The notes under the pieces were generated by a model. That model did not search any database, was not told the DNA's origin, and was given only the letters and a program-made list of their open reading frames with translations. The translations under genes were made by a program, and so were the position numbers. Positions 17,428 through 26,289 of a stretch of 64,000 bases of DNA are shown here, one piece after another (the first letter of the stretch is position 1; each line of letters opens with the position of its first letter). The stretch comes from an uncultured Lachnospiraceae bacterium (GTDB lineage: Bacteria; Bacillota; Clostridia; Lachnospirales; Lachnospiraceae). Location of the stretch: contig CAJTSH010000002.1 in the NCBI GenBank assembly GCA_910578885.1, forward strand, positions 1 through 64,000. The letters are read 5' to 3'.

Positions 17428-18966
17428 ATGCGTATTACCAATAACATGATGATGAGAAACACGAAGCTTAATATTAACGGCAATAAGCTGAATGTGAATA
17501 CTTTGAATAATCAGATGTCTTCCCAGAAGAAAATAGATAAGCCGTCGGAAGATCCGATCGTTGCAATCCGTGCATTGCGTCTGCGCAGCAGTTTAAGCCA
17601 GATAAATCAGTATTATGAGAAGAATATACCGGATGCCGAAACGTGGTTTGAAGTAACAGAGACGGCTCTTGATAATATGTGCAAGATATTGACGGATATT
17701 CATACACAGTGTGTCTATGGTTCGAATGATACGCTGGGCGAGGACGACCGCGACACGATTCTGCAGCAATTACAGGCAATGGCAGACCAGGTATATGCCG
17801 AAGGAAATGCGGACAATGCGGGAAGAACAATATTTACCGGTTATAAGACAAATACGACTCTGACGTTCCCGAATGCGGCGAAGGAGGCGTCCTATAATAT
17901 CAACCAATATTTTGATTCATCCGCAATTGAGGAGCAGACTTATTGTTACAACACGTTGAAAACGCCGTCGGCACAGGAACTTGAAGATGCAATCGCTAAC
18001 GGGACCGTGCCGGAAGATCCGTCTTCGGTGAGCGTGCAGCGTATACGTTTTGCATATAGCGGATTGTCTGATTTGAACAGCGTTTCTTATACGTATACCC
18101 AGAACGGCGTAGAGACGACCATAGATCTTAAAAATCCGACGAATGCGGCAAACTATTCCGAGATGACGACAGCGCAGTTGGAGGCCATTGATTATGAGGT
18201 CGGCGAAAATGCGGTGGTATACAATAAAGAGACGGGAGAATTGCTGTTGGGCGCCAATGTGGCAAAAGACATTATCGCTAAGGGCGCAACGCTCAGCGTG
18301 AATTATGATAAGACTGGATTTGACAAGGGCGAATTAAAGCCGGAACATTATTATGACTGTACGGATAAGACAGATCCGGACAATGAGATTGTATATAAGA
18401 ATTATGATGAGAATAAGCAGTTCGTGGAGCAGCAGATTAACTATATGGTTGCGATGAACCAGACGATAACGGTAAATACCCTTGCTCCGAACGTGTTTGA
18501 TTCTTCCATCGGACGTGACGTGACGGAATTAATCGGTGCGGTACAGTCTGCAATCTATGCGCACGACTGTGTGGATGAAATTAAAGCGATGATGAAAGAA
18601 ACGCAGTATGCTTCCCCTGAGATGCAGGCAAAACTGGGAGAATATTTAGAGGCGGCAAAGCGCCAGATGGCATATGCGGATGATTACATGAAGAAATTGT
18701 ATAGCAATGGGGTCAAACGGTTTGACGGATATATGCAGAAGGTGAATCTGGCGATTACAGACATCGGAAACAGGGGCGACCGTCTGGATGTCATTAAGAC
18801 CAGAATGGAAACCCAGCAGACAACGGTCAAGAGCCTGAAATCCTCCAACGAGGATAAGGAGCTTTCGGATATTATTATTGATTATACATCTGCGTTTACG
18901 GCATATCAATCTTCTCTGCAGGCAGCGGCTAAGCTGGAGAGACAGACATTATTGGATTATTTGTAG
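17428..18966 (+). CDS. flgL: Flagellar hook-associated protein 3 (FlgL)
   Basis: 512 residues, clearly longer than the usual 300 or so because of an inserted variable domain at about 140-330. The ends are flagellin-like: RITNNMMMRNTKLNI with KKIDKPSEDPIVAIRALRLR at the start, and TAYQSSLQAAAKLERQTLL at the end. FlgL is the second junction protein between hook and filament. The start has AGAGGAGG upstream. It is followed 10 bases later by fliW. Confidence 0.9.
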   Translation: MRITNNMMMRNTKLNINGNKLNVNTLNNQMSSQKKIDKPSEDPIVAIRALRLRSSLSQINQYYEKNIPDAETWFEVTETALDNMCKILTDIHTQCVYGSNDTLGEDDRDTILQQLQAMADQVYAEGNADNAGRTIFTGYKTNTTLTFPNAAKEASYNINQYFDSSAIEEQTYCYNTLKTPSAQELEDAIANGTVPEDPSSVSVQRIRFAYSGLSDLNSVSYTYTQNGVETTIDLKNPTNAANYSEMTTAQLEAIDYEVGENAVVYNKETGELLLGANVAKDIIAKGATLSVNYDKTGFDKGELKPEHYYDCTDKTDPDNEIVYKNYDENKQFVEQQINYMVAMNQTITVNTLAPNVFDSSIGRDVTELIGAVQSAIYAHDCVDEIKAMMKETQYASPEMQAKLGEYLEAAKRQMAYADDYMKKLYSNGVKRFDGYMQKVNLAITDIGNRGDRLDVIKTRMETQQTTVKSLKSSNEDKELSDIIIDYTSAFTAYQSSLQAAAKLERQTLLDYL

Positions 18967-18976
18967 GAGGAAGGTC

Positions 18977-19438
18977 ATGAAAGCAGATACGCGCCTTTTT
19001 GGAGAAATAGATATTGATGAAGAGAAAATTATTCAATTTGAACAGGGGATTATCGGCTTTCCGGATTTGCAGAGCTTTACCCTGATATATGACGAAGAGA
19101 AAAAGGGGAAGGGGGCAATTTCATGGCTGCAGTCAATGGATGAACCGGAGCTTGCAATACCGGTCATGGATCCGCTTTTGATGTATTCTGGTTATAATCC
19201 GACCGTAGAGGAAGAGGTTTTAAAAACGCTGGGCGATTTGACGGAAGAAAATCTCTTTGTGCTTGTGACTGTGACAATCCCGCAGAAAATCGAAGATATT
19301 GCAATCAATCTGAAAGCGCCGATGGTAATCAACTCTGATACCAGGAAAGCGAAGCAGATTATTGTAGAAGACGATTTTCCGGTGAAGTACAAAATCTATG
19401 AGCAGATTAAGGATGGGAAAGGAAAGACGGGTGAATAG
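18977..19438 (+). CDS. fliW: FliW, flagellar assembly factor and CsrA antagonist
   Basis: 153 residues from ATG 18977 (site TAGGAGGAAGG). An in-frame extension back into flgL is ignored. The conserved FliW features are visible: FEQGIIGFPDL near residue 17, then FTLIYDEE and WLQSMDEPELAIPVMDP. FliW binds CsrA and releases it from the flagellin mRNA; flagellin in turn competes for FliW. csrA is the next gene, 2 bases away, and the flagellin leader carries a CsrA-type hairpin (22760), so the loop appears complete in this window. Confidence 0.95.
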   Translation: MKADTRLFGEIDIDEEKIIQFEQGIIGFPDLQSFTLIYDEEKKGKGAISWLQSMDEPELAIPVMDPLLMYSGYNPTVEEEVLKTLGDLTEENLFVLVTVTIPQKIEDIAINLKAPMVINSDTRKAKQIIVEDDFPVKYKIYEQIKDGKGKTGE

Positions 19439-19440
19439 GG

Positions 19441-19656
19441 ATGCTGGCATTGACGAGAAAAAAAGGCGAGTCGCTTGTGATAAATAATAACATAGAAATA
19501 ACCGTGCTGGAAATCCGCGGGGATCAGATTAAGATTGGCATATCTGCCCCGAAGGAGGTTCCGGTCTACCGTAAGGAAGTATACAAGCAGATTGAGAAAG
19601 AAAATCAGGCGTCCCTGCAGATAGACGGGCTGGAAGCGTTGAAAAAGTTGCTGTAG
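19441..19656 (+). CDS. csrA: Carbon storage regulator CsrA, RNA-binding translational repressor
   Basis: 71 residues, the normal size. The start MLALTRKKGESLVI and the central EITVLEIRGDQIKIGI with APKEVPVYRKEVY are textbook CsrA. The dimer binds GGA motifs in hairpin loops and over ribosome-binding sites. It follows fliW with a 2-base gap. The likely main target is fliC translation, antagonised by FliW. Confidence 0.97.
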   Translation: MLALTRKKGESLVINNNIEITVLEIRGDQIKIGISAPKEVPVYRKEVYKQIEKENQASLQIDGLEALKKLL

Positions 19657-19659
19657 AGC

Positions 19660-19686
19660 TAAAGTTTGCCCGGAAAAATCCGATAT
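19660..19686 (+). promoter_or_regulatory. Sigma-28 promoter for flaG-fliD-fliS
   Basis: TAAA at 19660-19663, 15-base spacer, TCCGATAT at 19679-19686: a near-perfect SigD-type promoter, 63 bases upstream of flaG and directly after csrA. Confidence 0.9.
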
Positions 19687-19749
19687 AAAGAATAGAAAAT
19701 GTAGTGGCGTATGCCCCAAATAAACAATCTATCACATGGAGGTGGTATT

Positions 19750-20157
19750 ATGGTAATTGAGCCAGTGAAGCAGACAACGGCGTATCAGGGAAGTGCGTCC
19801 GGCGCTTGGAACAGGGTGGCGGAGACGAGTGTTAGTGTGAAGCCTCAGACAGAACCTCAAGGAGCAAAGGATGCGGTGACAGTTTCTACAAGTCCGGCGA
19901 ATACAAATGCGCAGATGGAGAATTCGGATGCTGCGAAGCAGAATGAGCAGATTAAGAAGGCTGTAGAGAGCATTAACAAGAGTAATCCTCAGACGGAAGC
20001 GATTTTCGGAATACATGAGGGAACGAATCGCGTTACTATTAAGATTGTAGACAAGGAATCCAAAGAAGTTATTAAGGAATTTCCGCCGGAGAAGACGCTC
20101 GACATGATTGAGAAGATTTGGGAGATGGCGGGGCTTATGGTAGATGAGAAGAGATAA
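19750..20157 (+). CDS. flaG: FlaG-family flagellar protein
   Basis: 135 residues from ATG 19750 (GGAGGTGG site). The N-terminal half is low-complexity and polar. The C-terminal half holds the FlaG domain (TEAIFGIHEGTNRVTIKIVD, then KEVIKEFPPEKTLDMI). FlaG proteins influence filament length and are usually encoded just before fliD, as here. The precise molecular role is poorly known. Confidence 0.88.
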   Translation: MVIEPVKQTTAYQGSASGAWNRVAETSVSVKPQTEPQGAKDAVTVSTSPANTNAQMENSDAAKQNEQIKKAVESINKSNPQTEAIFGIHEGTNRVTIKIVDKESKEVIKEFPPEKTLDMIEKIWEMAGLMVDEKR

Positions 20158-20175
20158 GATTAAGGAGGAAAAGAG

Positions 20176-21642
20176 ATGCCGATTAGATTATCAGGATTGA
20201 ATTCGGGACTTGATACGGAGTCGATTATTCAGGCGCTGGTATCATCCTATAGTGTGAAGAAAGATAAATATGTAAAAGCGCAGACGAAGCTGTCTTGGAA
20301 ACAGGATGCGTGGAAGTCATTAAATACCAAGATTTACAGCCTATATGATAAAGTTGGAAAGTTGAAGTATTCGGATGCGTGGAATATGAAGACAACTACG
20401 GTTTCCGACAGCACGAAGGTGAAGGTGACTGCCGGCGGCAAGGCGGTAAACGGAAACTATTCTCTGCAGGTAGAGCGGCTTGCAAAGACGGGATACCTGA
20501 CAGGAGCAGAGTTGGACGCCAAAACTACCGAGAAGAGTACGCTTAAAGATTTGGGCTATAACGGTACTGGCGCGATTAGCGTAACAACTGCTGAAGGCGA
20601 GACGAAGGAGATAACTGTTGACGGAGATACAACGATTAAGGATTTTGTGTCACAGTTGAATGGAGCGGGCTTGAAGGCAAATTATGATGCTAAGAATCAG
20701 AGGATACATGTGGCTGCATCGGATACCGGAGCAAAGAATGATTTTACCTTGTCGGGAGATCAGGACGCATTGAAGGCATTTGGATTGTCTGATGATGTGG
20801 CAAATAGGGTTCATGGACAGGATTCCATTATTCATTTCAATGGAGCAAAATATACTTCTTCCGGTAATTCTTATGAAATTAATGGCCTGACAATTGAAGC
20901 GCTGGCAGAGACCGGTGCTCAGGAAGTCAGCATTACTACGAAGGTTGATACGGAAGGACTTTATAATAAGGTAAAAGATTTCCTCAAAGACTATAATGAG
21001 CTGATTAATGAGATGACGAAGCTATATGGCGCAGATTCTTCAAGGGGATATGAGCCGTTGACGAGCGATGAGAAGGATGCCATGACGGACACTCAGATTG
21101 AGGAGTGGGAGAAGAAGATTAAAGATTCCCTATTCCGTCGGGATAGTACTTTGAGCGGTATCATGACCACCATGCGTATGTCGATGTCAAAATCCTACAC
21201 GGTGGACGGCAAGAGTTACAGCCTGAGCAGCTTTGGTATTGCTACGTTGGGGATTTTGAATGCACCAAAGAATGAGGAAAGCGCATACCATATTGACGGT
21301 GATTCGGATGATTCGGATACATCCAATAAGGCGGATAAATTGATGTCCATGCTGACTACGGAGCCGGACACTGTTATTGATTTTATGAAGCAGCTTGCAA
21401 CCGATTTGTATGATGGGCTGCATACTAAGATGAGATCTACGACATTGAGCAGCGCTTATGTTGTATACAATGATAAACAGATGGCAAGAGAGTACAGTGA
21501 CTATACGACCACCATTGCGAAGTGGGAGCAGAAGATAGCCGATATGGAGGACTCTTACTATAAGAAATTTGCAGCAATGGAATCCGCTCTTGCGAAGCTG
21601 CAAAGCAGTTCGTCCTCGTTAGGCACTTTGCTTGGAGGCTGA
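20176..21642 (+). CDS. fliD: Flagellar filament cap protein FliD (HAP2)
   Basis: 488 residues, TAAGGAGG site. The start MPIRLSGLNSGLDTESII is the classic FliD N-terminus, and coiled-coil segments at about 20-60 and the last 70 residues flank the variable cap domains. FliD forms the pentameric or hexameric cap that folds flagellin subunits at the filament tip. Transcribed from the sigma-28 promoter before flaG. Confidence 0.95.
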   Translation: MPIRLSGLNSGLDTESIIQALVSSYSVKKDKYVKAQTKLSWKQDAWKSLNTKIYSLYDKVGKLKYSDAWNMKTTTVSDSTKVKVTAGGKAVNGNYSLQVERLAKTGYLTGAELDAKTTEKSTLKDLGYNGTGAISVTTAEGETKEITVDGDTTIKDFVSQLNGAGLKANYDAKNQRIHVAASDTGAKNDFTLSGDQDALKAFGLSDDVANRVHGQDSIIHFNGAKYTSSGNSYEINGLTIEALAETGAQEVSITTKVDTEGLYNKVKDFLKDYNELINEMTKLYGADSSRGYEPLTSDEKDAMTDTQIEEWEKKIKDSLFRRDSTLSGIMTTMRMSMSKSYTVDGKSYSLSSFGIATLGILNAPKNEESAYHIDGDSDDSDTSNKADKLMSMLTTEPDTVIDFMKQLATDLYDGLHTKMRSTTLSSAYVVYNDKQMAREYSDYTTTIAKWEQKIADMEDSYYKKFAAMESALAKLQSSSSSLGTLLGG

Positions 21643-21721
21643 TGTCAGGTCATGGGATAACATTCTGCAGTGCCTGTGGCGCATATAGTAAAACTGCATG
21701 CAGATACAAGGAGGTACAGAC

Positions 21722-22111
21722 ATGTCTTTAAATAATGGATATGCGGCATATGCCAACAACAAGATTATGACCGCATCCCCTGCCGAACTGACAATGATGC
21801 TATATGAAGGCGCGGTTAAGTTCTGCAATATCGCAATCCGTGCCGTAGAAGAGAAGGACATTGAGAAAGCGCATACGAATATTATGAAGGTGGAAAATAT
21901 CATTACTGAGTTTCAGGCGACATTGGATAGAAAATATCCGGTTTCCAAAGACTTTGATTCGGTCTATGTATATCTCAGCCAGCGGCTTATGGAAGCGAAT
22001 TTTAAGAAGGATAAGGAGATTTTGGAAGAGGTGCTGGAGCATCTTCGTACAATGCGCGATACCTGGAAGGAAGTCATGCGCTTGACGGCGAACGGAACGC
22101 AGGTGACGTAA
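21722..22111 (+). CDS. fliS: Flagellin export chaperone FliS
   Basis: 129 residues from ATG 21722 (AAGGAGG site); an earlier in-frame ATG at 21698 lies before that site. The motif NNKIMTASPAELTMMLYEGA is characteristic of FliS. It binds the C-terminal helix of flagellin in the cytoplasm, prevents premature polymerisation and delivers it to the export gate. Confidence 0.95.
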   Translation: MSLNNGYAAYANNKIMTASPAELTMMLYEGAVKFCNIAIRAVEEKDIEKAHTNIMKVENIITEFQATLDRKYPVSKDFDSVYVYLSQRLMEANFKKDKEILEEVLEHLRTMRDTWKEVMRLTANGTQVT

Positions 22112-22129
22112 GAGATAGCAGGAGGACAC

Positions 22130-22609
22130 ATGCAGAATAAGAATTATATATCGGTTTTAAAGCAGGGTCTGGTAAAAAAAATTCATATTTTGGAACAGTT
22201 GATGGAGAAAAATGTCCGTCAGCGGGAACTCTTGGCAGATCCGGAGCTTGAGCCCGAGGAGTTTGAGGCAAGCATTAATGAGAAGGCTGCGCTGATTGAT
22301 GAACTTACAGCGATAGACGATGGATTTGAACAGGTCTATGAGCGGGTGAGGGATGAAATTCAGAAGCATCGCAATGATTATGCGGCAGATATTTCGCAGA
22401 TGCAGCAATATATTGCCGAAATTATGGAGAAAAGTACGCAGGTGCAGACGGAGGAGCAGCGGAACCGGGAATTGATTCTGAAGAAGTTTGCAGACGTTAA
22501 AAAGCAGATCCGTGAAGTGAAATCCGGCAAGAAAGCGGTAGATCAGTATTATCATAATATGATGAAGCTGAACTATGTGGAACCGCAGTTTATGGATAAT
22601 AAGAAGTAA
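22130..22609 (+). CDS. FliT/FlgN-like flagellar chaperone, helical
   Basis: 159 residues, almost entirely helical and charged (VKKIHILEQLMEKNVRQ, ELILKKFADVKKQIREVK). No signal or membrane segment. Its position directly after fliS, 18 bases away, and its helical pattern suggest the FliT-like chaperone of FliD or another export substrate. Sequence identity with the named family is weak by eye, so the function is inferred from context. Confidence 0.6.
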   Translation: MQNKNYISVLKQGLVKKIHILEQLMEKNVRQRELLADPELEPEEFEASINEKAALIDELTAIDDGFEQVYERVRDEIQKHRNDYAADISQMQQYIAEIMEKSTQVQTEEQRNRELILKKFADVKKQIREVKSGKKAVDQYYHNMMKLNYVEPQFMDNKK

Positions 22610-22644
22610 TCTGGAAAATAAATAAAAAAGTTTTCCATTTACTA

Positions 22645-22671
22645 TAAAGTATCGGAGAAAGTCTCCGATAT
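22645..22671 (+). promoter_or_regulatory. Sigma-28 promoter for flagellin fliC
   Basis: TAAA at 22645-22648, 15-base spacer, TCCGATAT at 22664-22671. The GGAGA in the spacer and TCTCC before the -10 make a small dyad (CGGAGA...TCTCCG). Leader length to fliC would be about 120 bases. Confidence 0.92.
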
Positions 22672-22759
22672 ATAAAACAAGTAAACAACAATGTTACTTG
22701 CGTGGATGAGTCATGAAGGAGCGTACGGCCTGATTGATGAGTTCACAAAACAACAGATT

Positions 22760-22792
22760 TGCAGCATGGATGCTGCAGTATATTCAAGGAGG
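22760..22792 (+). promoter_or_regulatory. CsrA-type binding hairpin plus Shine-Dalgarno in the fliC leader
   Basis: TGCAGCA (22760-22766) and TGCTGCA (22771-22777) form a perfect 7-bp stem presenting TGGA in the 4-base loop, the preferred CsrA target. A second GGA lies in the Shine-Dalgarno AAGGAGG (22786-22792), with about 20 bases between the two GGA motifs. This mirrors the two-site arrangement on Bacillus subtilis hag mRNA, where a CsrA dimer bridges both and blocks ribosomes. Confidence 0.7.
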
Positions 22793-22800
22793 AAACAATT

Positions 22801-23994
22801 ATGGCAATGGTAGTACAGCATAATCTTACAGCAATGAACGCTAACAGACAGTTGGGCGTTATCACAGGCAATCAGTCAAAATCATCTGAGAAATTGGCTT
22901 CCGGTTATAGAATTAACCGTGCAGGCGATGATGCAGCAGGATTAAAGATTTCCGAGAAGATGAGAAGCCAGGTTCGTGGTTTGACACGTGCTTCGACAAA
23001 CGCACAGGACGGCGTTTCCTTAATTCAGACAGCTGAGGGTGCTTTAAATGAAGCTCACTCCATCTTACAGAGAATGAACGAGCTGGCTGTTCAGGGTGCT
23101 AACGATACCAATGAGACTATCGACCGTGAAGCTATCAACGAAGAGCTTGATCAGTTGACAGAAGAGTTGGATAGAATTTCCACAACAACTCAGTTCAACA
23201 AGATGAACCTGTTAGACGGAACATTCAAGAGCAAAAACCTTCATGTTGGCGCTAATGCGAACCAGAAGATTGCTATCAGCATCGGCAATATGAATGCACA
23301 GACTCTGGGTCTGAGAAGCGTAACTAAGACAATGGCTTACGAGGGACAGGAGGGAACGCTTCCTACTAAGATCAATTACCGTGGAATGAGCTATACCTAT
23401 AAAACAAGCGCTACGAAAGCATCGAATGTAGCAGCAGCAATTAGTACGTTTAAAGCTCAAGTTTCTGCGAAGTTTACAGAGTCCAATTATGCACCAAGTC
23501 TGGTTGGAAGTACAGTAAAGGTTGCTGGTTTGATTGCAAACGGTACTTATAGCACGATTTCTGCAGCAATGGCAGCAGATATCTCCGCTTACGCGAAACA
23601 GATGTCAGCAGCAATTACAAATAACTTTGCTGATTATGTAACAACAAGTACAACAGTTGCAAAGCCATTATCCAGCTATACTGAGACAGGTCGTGTTTCC
23701 GTAGAGAATTATGAGATGGCAAACAACTCCATTACAGCAATCCAGAATGCTATCAACACAGTATCTTCCCAGAGATCTGCACTTGGTGCAATCCAGAACA
23801 GATTAGAGCATACGATTGCAAACCTTGACAACGTAGCTGAGAATACACAGGCAGCAGAATCCCGTATCCGTGATACAGATATTGCTTCTGAGATGGTTGA
23901 GTACAGCAAGAATCAGATTCTTGCTCAGGCAGGTCAGTCTATGCTGGCACAGGGAAATCAGTCTACACAGGGTGTATTGTCACTGTTACAGTAA
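22801..23994 (+). CDS. fliC: Flagellin, major filament protein
   Basis: 397 residues from ATG 22801 (AAGGAGG site). The N-terminal D0/D1 region (MVVQHNLTAMNANRQLG, SGYRINRAGDDAAGL) and the C-terminal D1/D0 region (QNRLEHTIANLDNVAEN, ILAQAGQSMLAQGNQ) are highly typical. LQRMNELAVQ, about residue 89, corresponds to the TLR5 recognition patch. The central domain (about 180-300) is short and rich in Ser, Thr and Ala, with likely O-glycosylation sites. Glycosylation genes start right after its terminator. Expression should need sigma-28 and escape from CsrA repression. Confidence 0.98.
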   Translation: MAMVVQHNLTAMNANRQLGVITGNQSKSSEKLASGYRINRAGDDAAGLKISEKMRSQVRGLTRASTNAQDGVSLIQTAEGALNEAHSILQRMNELAVQGANDTNETIDREAINEELDQLTEELDRISTTTQFNKMNLLDGTFKSKNLHVGANANQKIAISIGNMNAQTLGLRSVTKTMAYEGQEGTLPTKINYRGMSYTYKTSATKASNVAAAISTFKAQVSAKFTESNYAPSLVGSTVKVAGLIANGTYSTISAAMAADISAYAKQMSAAITNNFADYVTTSTTVAKPLSSYTETGRVSVENYEMANNSITAIQNAINTVSSQRSALGAIQNRLEHTIANLDNVAENTQAAESRIRDTDIASEMVEYSKNQILAQAGQSMLAQGNQSTQGVLSLLQ

Positions 23995-24036
23995 GAGGTA
24001 TCAAAAATATAATTCAGAATTGGATTATAGAATTTC

Positions 24037-24065
24037 AGAGGTACGAGTATTCGTACCTCTTTTTT
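24037..24065 (+). terminator. Rho-independent terminator after fliC
   Basis: AGAGGTACGA (24037-24046), loop GTAT, TCGTACCTCT (24051-24060), then a run of T. It separates the flagellin transcript from the glycosylation operon, only 23 bases before the next start, so that operon needs readthrough or a promoter overlapping this site. Confidence 0.95.
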
Positions 24066-24088
24066 ATCTTATAGAATAGGGTGTGGAA

Positions 24089-24433
24089 ATGGAAACATTA
24101 GCAAGGGAATTGGCAAAAAAAGTGGATCTCATTTGTATAGAGTATCACTATATGAGACGCACAGATATTGTTGAACGAGCAAAAGCTCTAGCTGGAGAAA
24201 TTCAGCAGTTAGTCTCTGTGCTTTTACAGGGAAATGTATTTGGAATGGAAGAAGAAGAATATAATAGTCTGCAAAGCTATGTAGTTCAGGTGCTGACGGA
24301 TTATACTGAGGCAATTGCACAGCGGGACATGGTACGTATGGCGGATGCGCTGGAATTTGGGCTGCGGGATTTGTTGGACATTTATATAGATACAGATAGC
24401 GGAGAGAATCAGGATGAGCAGGGAAATATTTGA
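24089..24433 (+). CDS. Small helical protein between flagellin and maf; function unknown
   Basis: 114 residues from ATG 24089 (AGGGTG site; a GTG at 24083 is an alternative). All-helical and acidic, no signal or membrane segment (ELAKKVDLICIEYHYM, VVQVLTDYTEAIAQRDM, EFGLRDLLDIYIDT). It overlaps the Maf glycosyltransferase by 20 bases, so the two are probably translated together. It could be an accessory subunit or chaperone for the glycosyltransferase. No family recognised. Confidence 0.65.
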   Translation: METLARELAKKVDLICIEYHYMRRTDIVERAKALAGEIQQLVSVLLQGNVFGMEEEEYNSLQSYVVQVLTDYTEAIAQRDMVRMADALEFGLRDLLDIYIDTDSGENQDEQGNI

Positions 24434-26270
24434 GAAGAACCTAAAGGCGATGGAGAAGTGGTATCCGGAATTTGCTGATAGGATTCGGGTGGTAGACGAA
24501 AAGAGAAATGAGCCGGAAGTGACAGTAGAAGCAGAGCTGTCTTGGGATGATGAAATTATTTTCAAAGTAAAGGCAGATGAGAGAAGTTTATATCTAAACG
24601 GGAAGCGGAACGTGAAAGAACCGCTTCGGATGTGGATGGAGCATCTGGGGGATATTCATGATTATGCACCGGTTGTATTGCTTGGAGGAGGGAGCGGCGC
24701 TTATTTAAAAAAACTTGTCCAAAATACTTCTGAAAAAGTAAATGTGATTTTATATGAACCGTCGCTTGATATTTTTCTGGAAATGATAAAGCAAGTGGAT
24801 TTGTCGGAGGAAATTGAGTCTCGTCCGATTGCTTTTGTTGTAGAAGATGTGAATAAAAACGAACTTGTCCCAGTGATTGACAAGCTGATTTCGATAGAGA
24901 CGATGGAATTTTTAAAACAGGAAATCCATCCGAATTATCAGGAGTTGTATCCGGAAAAAATGAGGGACGTTTTGGCGGAGATTAGGAAAAGAACGTCATT
25001 CATTATAATGAATTATCGAACAGGCATAAAATTTTCTGCACATCTGGTAAAGAATCAGATGCTGAATATGGAATATCTCTGCGACGGATACAATACAAGA
25101 CGATTGTCAGAGGCAGTCCCTCATGATTATCCGGCAATCCTGATTGCGGCGGGTCCATCGTTGGATAAAAATATACAGGATTTAAAGCTGGCAAAGAATA
25201 AAGCTTTTATTTTGGCGGTTGATACGGCAGTCAAGCCTTTGATACGGGCAGGAATCAGGCCGGACGCATTTATTACGATTGATGCGATGAAGCTGTCGAA
25301 TCTGGTGCAGATAGATGAAATCAAGGATACGCCGGTCATTGCGCCGATTACGGCAAATTACGATATATTAAAGGAACAAAGGAATAAGAAGATTTTCTAT
25401 TTTGACGGATATTTTCTGGGAATGCAGGCCTATGCTTCAGTAGGAAAGATTCTGGCAGATGTATCTACAGGCGGATCCGTGGCATGCAGCGGTTTTTCTT
25501 TATTGTACAAAATGGGATTTAACACGATTATACTGGTAGGACAGGATCTTGCCCTTACGGGGAATAAGTCTCATGCGGACGGTACGTTTCAGGATAAGAT
25601 GCCGGAGCAGGATACGAGCCGCATGCGCCGCGTTAAGGGAAATTATGAAGATAAGGTTCCCACAAGAGAAGACTTTAAAATGTATCTGGATTGGTTTAAT
25701 ATGTATGTGGAAGGCGTGAAGAAGCACCGCGATGTGAGAGTCATTAATGCGACTGCGGGAGGGGCATATATAGAGAATACCGAAGTGATGACATTGAAAG
25801 AGGCAATTGAGGAAAATTGCGGGAGAGAAATGGATTTTGAGGAATGTATTCGGAATATGAAGTCGGAATTTTCGAAAGAACAGCGGGAGAAGGTGGTCGG
25901 ATATCTGCACACGGTTCCAGAACGGTTAAACGGAATTGCAAAAAATGCCAGAGGGCTTTATGCAATCTACAAGAAAATTGGGAATCTCTGCAAATCAGGA
26001 CATGTCGACAAAGAGGCATACTTAAATTTGCTGAAAAAGGTGAAGAAGCAGACAAAAAAGTGTGAAACGGTATTGGAGTATGGACTGGTCGCATCTACAA
26101 TGGCGGGAGCAGAACTTGTAGTAAGAAACGAGAGCCTGCAAGGGTTGGATTCCTTTGAGGAAGAAGGAAAAGCAATTTCAGATCAGGGAATGAAATTTGC
26201 AAAGATGATGCAGGAATGTGCGGAATTGCTGCGGGACTTTGCAAAAGAGACCTTGTTAAAAATAGAGTAA
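24414..26270 (+). CDS. maf: Maf-type flagellin glycosyltransferase (DUF115 / motility accessory factor)
   Basis: 618 residues with the DUF115/MptE-like core at about residues 235-450: YPAILIAAGPSLDKNI, AVDTAVKPLIRAGIRPDAF, then VACSGFSLLYKMGF and LVGQDLALTGNKSHA. Maf proteins transfer CMP-activated nonulosonic acids (pseudaminic, legionaminic or related) to Ser/Thr of flagellin in the cytoplasm. Here the gene follows fliC, and a NeuB-NeuC-NeuA set is encoded 16 kb downstream, so a CMP-nonulosonate is a natural donor. The N-terminal about 200 residues and the helical C-terminal 170 fit the family. The sugar is inferred. Confidence 0.9.
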   Translation: MSREIFEKNLKAMEKWYPEFADRIRVVDEKRNEPEVTVEAELSWDDEIIFKVKADERSLYLNGKRNVKEPLRMWMEHLGDIHDYAPVVLLGGGSGAYLKKLVQNTSEKVNVILYEPSLDIFLEMIKQVDLSEEIESRPIAFVVEDVNKNELVPVIDKLISIETMEFLKQEIHPNYQELYPEKMRDVLAEIRKRTSFIIMNYRTGIKFSAHLVKNQMLNMEYLCDGYNTRRLSEAVPHDYPAILIAAGPSLDKNIQDLKLAKNKAFILAVDTAVKPLIRAGIRPDAFITIDAMKLSNLVQIDEIKDTPVIAPITANYDILKEQRNKKIFYFDGYFLGMQAYASVGKILADVSTGGSVACSGFSLLYKMGFNTIILVGQDLALTGNKSHADGTFQDKMPEQDTSRMRRVKGNYEDKVPTREDFKMYLDWFNMYVEGVKKHRDVRVINATAGGAYIENTEVMTLKEAIEENCGREMDFEECIRNMKSEFSKEQREKVVGYLHTVPERLNGIAKNARGLYAIYKKIGNLCKSGHVDKEAYLNLLKKVKKQTKKCETVLEYGLVASTMAGAELVVRNESLQGLDSFEEEGKAISDQGMKFAKMMQECAELLRDFAKETLLKIE

Positions 26271-26289
26271 GGGATACCGGAGGAAAAGA

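Noticed and set aside
18878..18976. In-frame extension of fliW into flgL
   Set aside because: A strong TAGGAGG site and the family-typical start place fliW at 18977.
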